DNA of 8,281 bases from Bacillota bacterium (lineage in GTDB: Bacteria > Bacillota > Sulfobacillia > Symbiobacteriales > Symbiobacteriaceae), in assembly GCA_028287415.1 (NCBI GenBank), contig JAQBPS010000209.1, positions 1 through 8,281 of the forward strand. Reading direction: 5' to 3'. The translations under genes were made by a program, and so were the position numbers. How positions within the stretch are numbered: position 1 is the stretch's first letter; the number at the start of each line of letters is the position of its first letter. Shown here one piece after another: positions 1 through 5,572 of this stretch. The notes below the pieces were generated by a model. It ran no database searches, was not told the origin of the DNA, and worked only from the letters and a program-made list of their open reading frames with translations.

Positions 1-1156
1 TGGGCACCCCGGTGCGCCCCAGTGCCTGGAGCTGGGCGATCATCAGCCAGGTGACCGGGCCGAGGTAAGCCACGGGCGCCATGTACATGAGCGGCACCGC
101 AGCCATGCGCTCACCAAAGACCTGGGCAATCGGGCCGGCAAGCAGCGCCACCCCGAAGGTGACCGGCAGGCAGATCAGCCCGGTTGCCCACAGCCCCAGC
201 AGCACCCGCTCCCGTACGGCATCCATATCACCGCGGGCCTTCGCCGCCGTCAGCACGGGCACCAGGGCGTTGGCCAGCGCATTCGTGAGCACAAACGGAA
301 ACCAGATCACCTGCACGGCAATGCCGGAGTAGGCGCCATACATCGCCGTCGCCGCGTGCTGCTGATAGTTCGCCTTCAGGAATCCCCGCTGAATGATGCC
401 GACATCGATCAGCGTGAGTAACGGCATGGTGACGCTCCCCACGGTGACGGGCCAGGCGAGGCTGATCATGCGGCGGGCGAGCATGGACCGCGACTCCAGA
501 CCGCCAACGTCCGGCTCATCCTCAGCCCGGATCTGCCGGTAGATGTAGACCATGTAAACAAGCGAAATCACCGCTCCCGCGGTGATCCCCAGGGCGGCGC
601 CTGCCGCACCCATTTCCTTGCCGCGGGGGATCATGAGGTATGCGGCCAGCAGGGTGACCGCCACCTTGGTCCCCTGCTCCAGCACGCTGCCGACAGCGCT
701 GGGGGTCATCAGCTTGCGCCCCTGGAGGTAGTTGCGGTAGATCGAGTCCAGGGCAAACAGCGGCACCGCCGGGGCCAGCGCCATGAGCGACCAGTTGGCC
801 CGGGACTCGCCGAGCACCCGGGACAGGAGCGGGGCGCACGCCACAAGCAGCAGCATGGCTGCCCCGCCGGCCAGCGTCGTGTAGTTCAGGGCGATGCTCA
901 TCACTTGTTCGGCGACGACACGGCGCCCCTTGGCCATATACTCTGCGACCAGGTTCTGCACCGCGACCGGCACCCCGCCGGCCGCAATGTGAAAGAGCGC
1001 AAAGAAGGCCGGCAGAGCTATCTGGTAGATGCCGAGGCCCTCCGAATCGATCAGTCTGGTGAGGGGGATGCGCACCAGCAGGTTGGACACCTTGATCGCC
1101 AGCCCGGCCACCGCCAGGGCCGCCGCCCCCCGGACAAGGGACTCCTTGCGGCTCAC
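1..1156 (-). CDS. SpoVB/MurJ-like polysaccharide or lipid-linked precursor flippase (MOP superfamily), 3' end cut off
   Basis: The first 385 residues are visible; the family usually has about 500-550, so the C-terminal part lies beyond the left edge. The protein is strongly hydrophobic, with at least nine likely membrane segments. These include residues about 9-30, 44-66, 88-113, 122-137, 163-177, 183-205, 231-255, 275-300 and 318-342. The N-terminal stretch with GLGIYQIALP (41-50) followed by GGVPVAVQNLVAEYMAKG (60-77) is characteristic of the SpoVB branch of polysaccharide-biosynthesis flippases. Family members move undecaprenyl-linked or similar precursors across the cytoplasmic membrane for cell wall, spore cortex or exopolysaccharide; the substrate here cannot be read from sequence. 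The GTG at 1154-1156 was chosen because a purine-rich Shine-Dalgarno lies just upstream and the flippase fold begins at once. The gene starts 82 bp after the second exporter gene and is probably co-transcribed, since I see no clear promoter between them. The spoVB name is not certain because these bacteria often carry several paralogues. Confidence 0.87.
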   Translation of the reverse strand, partial: MSRKESLVRGAAALAVAGLAIKVSNLLVRIPLTRLIDSEGLGIYQIALPAFFALFHIAAGGVPVAVQNLVAEYMAKGRRVVAEQVMSIALNYTTLAGGAAMLLLVACAPLLSRVLGESRANWSLMALAPAVPLFALDSIYRNYLQGRKLMTPSAVGSVLEQGTKVAVTLLAAYLMIPRGKEMGAAGAALGITAGAVISLVYMVYIYRQIRAEDEPDVGGLESRSMLARRMISLAWPVTVGSVTMPLLTLIDVGIIQRGFLKANYQQHAATAMYGAYSGIAVQVIWFPFVLTNALANALVPVLTAAKARGDMDAVRERVLLGLWATGLICLPVTFGVALLAGPIAQVFGERMAAVPLMYMAPVAYLGPVTWLMIAQLQALGRTGVP

Positions 1157-1160
1157 AACA

Positions 1161-1171
1161 CCTTCCCCTTT
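1161..1171 (-). promoter_or_regulatory. Shine-Dalgarno supporting the GTG start of the flippase
   Basis: Read on the minus strand the bases are AAAGGGGAAGG, ending 4 nt before the GTG, with the GGGG core 9 nt before it. No ATG in the same frame lies closer to the beginning of the conserved protein sequence, so this site decides the start. Confidence 0.6.
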
Positions 1172-1238
1172 CCGGGAATAGGTATGCGAGCCATGTCCAC
1201 CACATGACGGCTTGGCCGCGACCAGTGCGGCCGGGCAA

Positions 1239-3080
1239 TCAGTTCCCGGCCGTCACCGCCGCACCGGCCTGCTGCTCATCCAGCACCGTAAACTGCCCCG
1301 TATAAAGGGCGGCATAGCGGCCGCCGATCGCCAGCAGCTCGTCGTGGGTCCCCTCCTCCACCACCTGACCGTGATCGACGAAATAGATCCGGTCGGCATT
1401 GCGGATGGTGGACAGCCGGTGGGCGATCACGAAGGAGGTGCGCCCGTTCAGCAGCGTCTGAAGGGCATTCTGGATCAGCATCTCCGTGTAGGTATCGATA
1501 TTTGAAGTGGCCTCATCGAGGATCAGGAGCGCCGGGTTGGCGCAGAGCGCCCGGGCAAAGGCGATCAGCTGCCGCTGGCCAACGGAGAGCTTGCTGCCGC
1601 GCTCGTTGACCTCCGTGTGATACCCCTCAGACATACGGCTGATAAACTCATCCGCACCGACAGCCCGGGCCGCCGCCTCAACCTCGCTATCGGTCGCATC
1701 AGGACGCCCAAAGCGGATGTTGTCCCGGATCGTGCCGGTGAACAGGAACGTATCCTGGAGCACCACGCCCAGCTGCGACCGCCAGGAGCGCTGCGTCACG
1801 TTGCGCAGGTCGTGTCCGTCCACCCGGACCCGGCCGTCCGTCGGGTCGTAGAACCGGGCGAGCAGGTTGATCACGCTTGACTTGCCGGCGCCCGTGGGAC
1901 CCACCAGTGCGATAGTCTGGCCCGGTTGCGCCGCAATATTGATGCCTTTGAGGACCCGCTGCCCGGCGACGTAGCCGAACCCCACATCCTCGAACTGCAC
2001 TGTACCGGCCGCCCGAGGCATCTCGTAAGCGTCGGGCGCGTCGACCACCTCCGGCTCCTGCTCCAGCACCTCGACCACGCGCTCGGCGGAGACCAGCGCC
2101 GCCTGGAAAATGTTCCAGACCTGGCTCAGGTCGCGCACCGGCTGAAAGAAGCGGTTCAGGTAGAGGATGAACGCCGCGACCTGGCCCACGGTCACACCCA
2201 CGGCGCCGCCGTGCAGCAGCGTGCCGCCGTACCAGAGCACCAGGGTGACGCCGAGGGCCGAGACCACCTCGATGCTGGGGAAGAAGCTGGCCAGCACGGA
2301 GATCGCGCGCAGATTGGCCGCCCGGTTCTGGTCGTTGATCTCATCGAACTGGTGCTGGTTCTGCCCCTCGCGGGTGAAGGACTGGGTCACCCGGACGCCG
2401 GAGATCGACTCCGCCAGGTTGGCGTTCATGTCGGCGGCCTTGCGGCGCATGTCCATGAACGCTTCCCGCATCCTGTTCTTGAAGAACCGGAGCACGAACA
2501 GCAGCACGGGGATGGTGATGAAGCTGACCAGGGCCAATCGCCAGTTCATCGTCAGCATGGTGGCGGCAATGGCGACCAGCACCATCGAGCTCGCGAAAAT
2601 CGAGACCAGGCCGGAGGAGACGAGCTGGTTGATCGCATCCACGTCGGACATCAGCCGGGACATGATCCGGCCCGTCGCCATGGCGTCGTAAAACTTGAAG
2701 CTGAGGGCCTGGAGGTGCGTGAACATGCGGTCCCGCATGTCGTAGATTACGGTCTGGCCTACCCACGAAATCACGTAGGTCTGCCCGAAGCTCGACCACC
2801 AGTTCAGGAACGCGGTGCCGATGAACGCAAGCGCCACCCAGTTCAGGCCGGTCGTGTTGTGCTGCTTGATGAACTGGTCGATCGCCATCTGGATGAGGTA
2901 GGGGCCGACGAGGCCGGTCAGGGCCGAGGCGACCATCATCAGGATGCCCGCGCCAAGCCGCCCGGCGTAGGGGCGGACGAATCGCCACATGTGCCGGTAG
3001 ACCTTGGGGTCGATCTCGCTCAGTTTGACATCATATTCATCCAGGCGCATGCCGCCCGGCTGCCAGTTGCCCATGCCCAT
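1239..3080 (-). CDS. ABC exporter half-transporter, canonical-site subunit of a probable heterodimer
   Basis: The 613-residue protein has a type IV exporter layout: a membrane domain (about 40-330, six likely helices near 42-67, 80-104, 155-175, 181-200, 262-285 and 294-315) followed by a nucleotide-binding domain. Visible motifs are the A-loop Tyr370 (FGY), Walker A GPTGAGKSS (394-402), Q-loop Gln442, signature LSVGQ (498-502), Walker B LLILDE with catalytic Glu523, and H-loop His554 in IAHRLST. The ATP-hydrolysis residues are intact; the signature has Val500 in place of the usual second Gly. ATG 3080 follows the TAA of the upstream gene with no gap, and AGGAGG lies 11 nt before it, inside the end of that gene, so the two are translationally linked. 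An internal Met11 is a possible alternative start. The closest family type is the TM287/288, BmrCD, YfiBC and LmrCD heterodimeric exporters of drugs or lipids. The substrate is unknown. Confidence 0.93.
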   Translation of the reverse strand: MGMGNWQPGGMRLDEYDVKLSEIDPKVYRHMWRFVRPYAGRLGAGILMMVASALTGLVGPYLIQMAIDQFIKQHNTTGLNWVALAFIGTAFLNWWSSFGQTYVISWVGQTVIYDMRDRMFTHLQALSFKFYDAMATGRIMSRLMSDVDAINQLVSSGLVSIFASSMVLVAIAATMLTMNWRLALVSFITIPVLLFVLRFFKNRMREAFMDMRRKAADMNANLAESISGVRVTQSFTREGQNQHQFDEINDQNRAANLRAISVLASFFPSIEVVSALGVTLVLWYGGTLLHGGAVGVTVGQVAAFILYLNRFFQPVRDLSQVWNIFQAALVSAERVVEVLEQEPEVVDAPDAYEMPRAAGTVQFEDVGFGYVAGQRVLKGINIAAQPGQTIALVGPTGAGKSSVINLLARFYDPTDGRVRVDGHDLRNVTQRSWRSQLGVVLQDTFLFTGTIRDNIRFGRPDATDSEVEAAARAVGADEFISRMSEGYHTEVNERGSKLSVGQRQLIAFARALCANPALLILDEATSNIDTYTEMLIQNALQTLLNGRTSFVIAHRLSTIRNADRIYFVDHGQVVEEGTHDELLAIGGRYAALYTGQFTVLDEQQAGAAVTAGN

Positions 3081-4838
3081 TTAGATGGCCGCCTCCTTCT
3101 GCCGGGCGTATTCCTCGGCGGGTTTTAGCTGAAGCTCATAGATCTTGCGATAGAGGCCGTCCTGCTGGATCAAATCGTGGTGCTTGCCCACGGCGGCGAT
3201 TCGCCCGTTCTCCAGCACAACCACCAGGTCGGCGTTCATGACTGTTGTCAGCCGGGAGGCGATCACAAAGGCGGTACGGCCCTGCATCACCTTGTCCATG
3301 GCGGTCTGGATCAGGCCCTCGGTCTCGACGTCCACCGCACTGGTCGACTCGTCAAGAAGCAGGATCGGGCTGCCGACCAGCAAGGCCCGGGCGATCGCCA
3401 TGCGCTGCTTCTGGCCGCCGGAAAGGCCGACGCCGCGCTCCCCTACCTCTGTCTCGTACTGCTCGGGCAGGCCCATGATGAACTCGTGGATCTGGGCCGC
3501 CTTGGCGGCGGCGATCACCTCGTCCATGGTGGCGCCGGGCCTGCCGTAGGCGATATTCTCCCTGAGGCTCGTGCTAAACAGGAAGGTCTCCTGGAGCACC
3601 ATTGCGATGTTGCCGCGCAGGCTCTCCAGGGTAACTTCACGGATGTCGTTGCCGTCGATCAGCACCCGGCCCCCGGTCGGGTCGTAGAAGCGGGGGATCA
3701 GGTTGATCAGTGAGGACTTGCCGGAGCCGGTCATGCCGAGAATGGCGACCCGCATGCCGGGCTTCGCCTCCAGGTTGATGTCTGCGAGCACGGGCTCGCC
3801 GCTGCCGTAGCCGAACGAGACGTTCTCAAAGTGCACGTGGCCCTTGACCGGGCCGAGTTCGCGGGCGCCCGGCAACTCCTGAACGTCGCTGCGGGTGTCG
3901 AGCAGTTCAAAAACGCGCTGAGCGCTCGCGCCAGCCCGGACCATGATCGAGACGATGAAGCCCAGGTTGCCCACCGGGCCGGACAGGTTGGCGACGTAGG
4001 TATTGAAGGCGATCAGCGTGCCGACGGACATCGCCCCGGCAATCACCTGGTGGCCGCCGAACCAGAGCACGCAGACCGCGCCGACAGCGGTCAGGAAGTT
4101 CATATACTGACTCCAGAAGGCCTGCATGCGAATCGCCTTGAGGTTGCGGTCCTGGAAGCGCTCGTTCTGCACCCGGAACCGGGCGATCTCCTCGCGCTCA
4201 CGGGCGAACGCCCGCACGACCCGCACGCCGGCCAGGTTCTCCTGGATCATGGCGGACATGGTGGCGGTCTCGCGCTGGATCTCGTACCAGGCCGGGCGCA
4301 CCTTGACGGAGAACTGGCGGACCGCGTAGAGCAGGAACGGGAAGAAGGTGAGGGAGACAAGCGCCATCTTCCAGTTCATGCCGAACATCGCGATCATGAT
4401 GCCCACGATGGTGCCCGCATGCATGAGGCCGTTGACAACGCCCATGCCGCAGGCCTGGCGCAGGGCCTCCACGTCAGCGGTGACACGGCTCATCAGCTCA
4501 CCGGTCTGGGCCCGGTCGTAGAAGCCGAAGGAGAGTTCCTGAAGGTGCCGGTACAGGTCGCTGCGGACGTCGAAAATCACCCGCTGTGAAACGCTTTCCA
4601 TGGTGTAGCGTTGGCCGAACCGGAGCACGCCCTGCACCAGGGAGGCGGCGACCACCGCAAGGGCGCCGGGCAGGAGCCAGTTCCAGTTGCCCTCCACCAG
4701 CACCCGGTCCACTACCCAGCGCACAATCAGGGGTGCTGCCACGCCCAGGCTGACGGCTGCGCCAATCTGCGCCAGGCTGAGAATCACCATGAGCCATTGG
4801 GAGCGATAATAAGGCCAGAGCCGCCGCAGGATCTTCAT
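3081..4838 (-). CDS. ABC exporter half-transporter, degenerate-site subunit of a probable heterodimer
   Basis: The 585-residue protein has six likely membrane helices (near 14-40, 55-75, 133-152, 157-173, 245-266 and 275-298) and a C-terminal nucleotide-binding domain. Motifs seen are the A-loop Tyr344, Walker A GMTGSGKSS (368-376), Q-loop Gln416, an intact LSGGQ signature (472-476), Walker B ILLLDE with Glu497, and a D-loop at SAVD (500-503). The switch position that is normally His (IAHR) is Ser528 (IASR, codon 3255-3257). Loss of this histidine is known in the non-catalytic subunit of heterodimeric exporters, for example Gln in TM287. I infer that this protein pairs with the product of the next gene, which it abuts exactly. 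It is the first gene of the leftward unit. ATG 4838 is preceded by AGGAGG at 4850-4855, 11 nt upstream. Export rather than import is supported by the fused membrane-ATPase layout and by the absence of a binding-protein gene. The transported compound is not identifiable. Confidence 0.93.
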   Translation of the reverse strand: MKILRRLWPYYRSQWLMVILSLAQIGAAVSLGVAAPLIVRWVVDRVLVEGNWNWLLPGALAVVAASLVQGVLRFGQRYTMESVSQRVIFDVRSDLYRHLQELSFGFYDRAQTGELMSRVTADVEALRQACGMGVVNGLMHAGTIVGIMIAMFGMNWKMALVSLTFFPFLLYAVRQFSVKVRPAWYEIQRETATMSAMIQENLAGVRVVRAFAREREEIARFRVQNERFQDRNLKAIRMQAFWSQYMNFLTAVGAVCVLWFGGHQVIAGAMSVGTLIAFNTYVANLSGPVGNLGFIVSIMVRAGASAQRVFELLDTRSDVQELPGARELGPVKGHVHFENVSFGYGSGEPVLADINLEAKPGMRVAILGMTGSGKSSLINLIPRFYDPTGGRVLIDGNDIREVTLESLRGNIAMVLQETFLFSTSLRENIAYGRPGATMDEVIAAAKAAQIHEFIMGLPEQYETEVGERGVGLSGGQKQRMAIARALLVGSPILLLDESTSAVDVETEGLIQTAMDKVMQGRTAFVIASRLTTVMNADLVVVLENGRIAAVGKHHDLIQQDGLYRKIYELQLKPAEEYARQKEAAI

Positions 4839-4876
4839 TGATTTGGTGTCCTCCTACCAGGCTTTCGCGTACATTT

Positions 4877-4893
4877 GTATGATATAAGTATAC
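4877..4893. promoter_or_regulatory. Operator-like inverted repeat over the exporter -10 box
   Basis: The 17 bp GTATGATATAAGTATAC has symmetric GTAT and ATAC ends and overlaps the -10 element and likely start site. GT...AC half-sites of this kind are bound by GntR-type (YtrA-like) repressors, which often control ABC exporters in Firmicutes. No regulator gene is visible in the window and the inner bases are not symmetric, so this is only suggestive. Confidence 0.22.
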
Positions 4894-4915
4894 CGGAGAT
4901 AATAACTCTTGTCGT
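4887..4915 (-). promoter_or_regulatory. Probable sigma-A-type promoter of the ABC exporter genes
   Basis: On the minus strand a -35-like ACGACA (4910-4915, 4 of 6 matches to TTGACA) is followed after 17 bp by a -10 TATACT (4887-4892, 5 of 6 matches to TATAAT). Transcription would start near 4880, leaving a leader of about 40 nt before ATG 4838. The stretch is clearly AT-rich compared with the surrounding genes. No experimental support is available. Confidence 0.5.
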
Positions 4916-4924
4916 TAATCATTT

Positions 4925-4963
4925 AGACCCCGTAGTACCTGGTATGCGAGTGGGGCTTTTTTT
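4925..4963 (+). terminator. Hairpin with T-tract, orphan rightward intrinsic terminator
   Basis: CCCC (4928-4931) can pair with GGGG (4952-4955), and AG (4925-4926) with CT (4956-4957) around a bulged A. A small inner pairing is possible, and seven consecutive Ts follow (4957-4963). The T-tract is only on the right side, so it would stop plus-strand transcription. No plus-strand gene precedes it. It either insulates against antisense transcription from the exporter side, ends a short RNA, or is a remnant of a lost gene. Confidence 0.45.
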
Positions 4964-4964
4964 A

Positions 4965-5155
4965 TTGACGCGGATTTGCGGATTACGCTGATTTCCAGAG
5001 CCCTGGTCGGATTTTCGTGTGGCCGGAATCTGTAAGGTCGGGACTTTGGTGTTTAAATATATATTAAAACGCCCCAGTCCCGACCTTACAGATTGTTCCA
5101 CACGAAAATCCAACCGGGGCTCCGGAAATTCGCGTCATCCGTCAATCCGCGTCAA
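4965..5155. repeat. 191-bp near-perfect palindrome (possible MITE-like or giant hairpin element)
   Basis: The two arms of about 95 bp are reverse complements, centred between 5060 and 5061. Perfectly paired blocks include a 19-mer (5027-5045 with 5076-5094, AATCTGTAAGGTCGGGACT) and a 14-mer (5009-5022 with 5098-5111). The outer ends share TTGACGCGGATT (4965-4976) with its complement (5144-5155). I count about 16 mismatched positions over the arm, or roughly 83% identity, and one single-base length difference. The centre (5051-5070) is an AT-only palindrome apart from its end G and C, so there is almost no loop. The element sits between the two divergent promoters and carries no credible coding sequence. 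It could be a non-autonomous mobile element or dispersed palindromic repeat. Flanks show no convincing target duplication, and I cannot assign it to a named family. Confidence 0.85.
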
Positions 5156-5190
5156 AATAATGCCCGGAAAAGGCTTAAGTCCAGGTGGGC

Positions 5191-5219
5191 TTGCCCTGCG
5201 CTTGTGAATGTGGTATCAT
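5191..5219 (+). promoter_or_regulatory. Probable promoter of the riboflavin operon
   Basis: TTGCCC (5191-5196) and TATCAT (5214-5219) are separated by 17 bp, and the -10 is preceded by TGG, an extended -10 (TGN). Transcription would begin near 5226, about 9 nt before the FMN aptamer, which is the expected spacing for a riboswitch-controlled operon. The position immediately upstream of the aptamer strengthens the call. Confidence 0.65.
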
Positions 5220-5234
5220 CTACCTCAATTGAAG

Positions 5235-5412
5235 AGCCTTCGGGGTCGGGTGAGGCAAGTGCGCAGCGCAATGCCAACTCCCAACCGGCGGTGATGGCCC
5301 ATAACAGGGCACAAGCGCCGCGAGCCCCGGGGAGTGCGTCACAGCGCTTTCCGGGTGAGCAGACACCGGTGAGAATCCGGGGCCGACGGTACAGTCCGGA
5401 TGGTAGAAGGCA
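5235..5412 (+). ncRNA. FMN riboswitch aptamer (RFN element)
   Basis: The closing stem P1 is GCCTTC (5236-5241) with GAAGGC (5406-5411). Between them are the hallmark RFN blocks in order: TTCGGGGTCGGGTGA at the 5' side, AACCGGCGGTGATGG (5283-5297), GCCGCGAGCC (5317-5326), GGTGAGAATCCGGGGCCGACGG (5368-5389) split around GACGGT, and AGTCCGGATG (5393-5402). A long variable stem lies at about 5326-5355 (CCCGG with CCGGG, then AGTGC with GCGCT). The aptamer binds flavin mononucleotide and in Firmicutes normally causes premature termination of rib operons. The downstream terminator and the ribD-ribE-ribBA genes fit that role exactly. Confidence 0.97.
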
Positions 5413-5535
5413 TGAGTCAAGCCCGCGGCACAGCCGCCGGGCGGTATTCGCCTTGTATCCCGGCAGCGCCGGGGTCGTCTGGCGTACCGTTTCGGCATCT
5501 GCAAAGACGCGTTGGCTTTCCTTGTGCATCTGTAT
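5413..5535 (+). promoter_or_regulatory. Riboswitch expression-platform linker between aptamer and terminator
   Basis: This non-coding leader section is highly structured. One hairpin pairs GCCCGCGGC (5421-5429) with GCCGCCGGGC (5433-5442) with a bulged C; another pairs CCCGGC (5459-5464) with GCCGGG (5468-5473). Two stretches could form alternative pairs when FMN is absent. GCCTT (5450-5454) complements the 3' strand of P1 (5407-5411). TCTGGCG (5478-5484) complements CGCCAGG (5554-5560) in the terminator. Which of these is the working antiterminator is inference and needs structure prediction. Confidence 0.5.
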
Positions 5536-5572
5536 ACACCCCCCAGGCGGCTTCGCCAGGGGGGTGTTTTTG
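5536..5572 (+). terminator. Intrinsic terminator of the FMN riboswitch
   Basis: ACACCCCCC (5536-5544) pairs with GGGGGGTGT (5559-5567) and GGCG (5546-5549) pairs with CGCC (5554-5557) across a GCTT loop, with one A:A internal mismatch. A run of five Ts (5567-5571) follows. This is a strong rho-independent terminator located between the FMN aptamer and ribD, so it is the regulated terminator that FMN-bound RNA would allow to form. Confidence 0.93.
5558..5566 (+). promoter_or_regulatory. Probable ribD Shine-Dalgarno inside the terminator 3' arm
   Basis: AGGGGGGTG lies 6 nt upstream of the TTG at 5573 by its last base, and the AGGGGGG core 8 nt upstream. A competing weaker site, AGAGGG (5584-5589), is 13 nt from the ATG at 5603, which is too far for a good site. 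If used, this Shine-Dalgarno would be hidden whenever the terminator hairpin forms. Confidence 0.45.

Noticed and set aside
1181..1190. GGTATGCGAG also found at 4941-4950
   Set aside because: A shared 10-mer is expected many times by chance in a window of this size, and the flanks do not match.
1192..1206. CATGT/ACATG hairpin between the exporter and flippase genes
   Set aside because: It has only five perfect pairs with a five-base loop and no T-tract on either strand, so there is no support for a terminator or operator.
522..1238. 238-codon minus-strand open frame over the flippase
   Set aside because: It is in a different frame from the clear SpoVB-like protein on the same strand, is Gly/Pro/Arg-rich and contains no membrane segments or motifs.
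1926..3128. 400-codon plus-strand open frame
   Set aside because: It lies antisense to the second ABC exporter gene. Its His/Asp/Val-rich composition is the usual shadow of GC-rich coding DNA, and it has no recognisable domain.
3831..4589. 252-codon plus-strand open frame
   Set aside because: It is antisense to the first ABC exporter gene, whose domains are complete. The composition is typical of a shadow frame.
4919..5113. Small minus-strand open frame in the palindrome region
   Set aside because: It is made up of the palindrome arm and terminator hairpin, has no Shine-Dalgarno and no recognisable protein features. The DNA structure explains the sequence better.
5093..5572. Open frame extending ribD upstream by 160 codons
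   Set aside because: It runs through half of the palindrome, the promoter, the FMN aptamer and the terminator. The translation has no resemblance to RibD before the GDHAYM segment.
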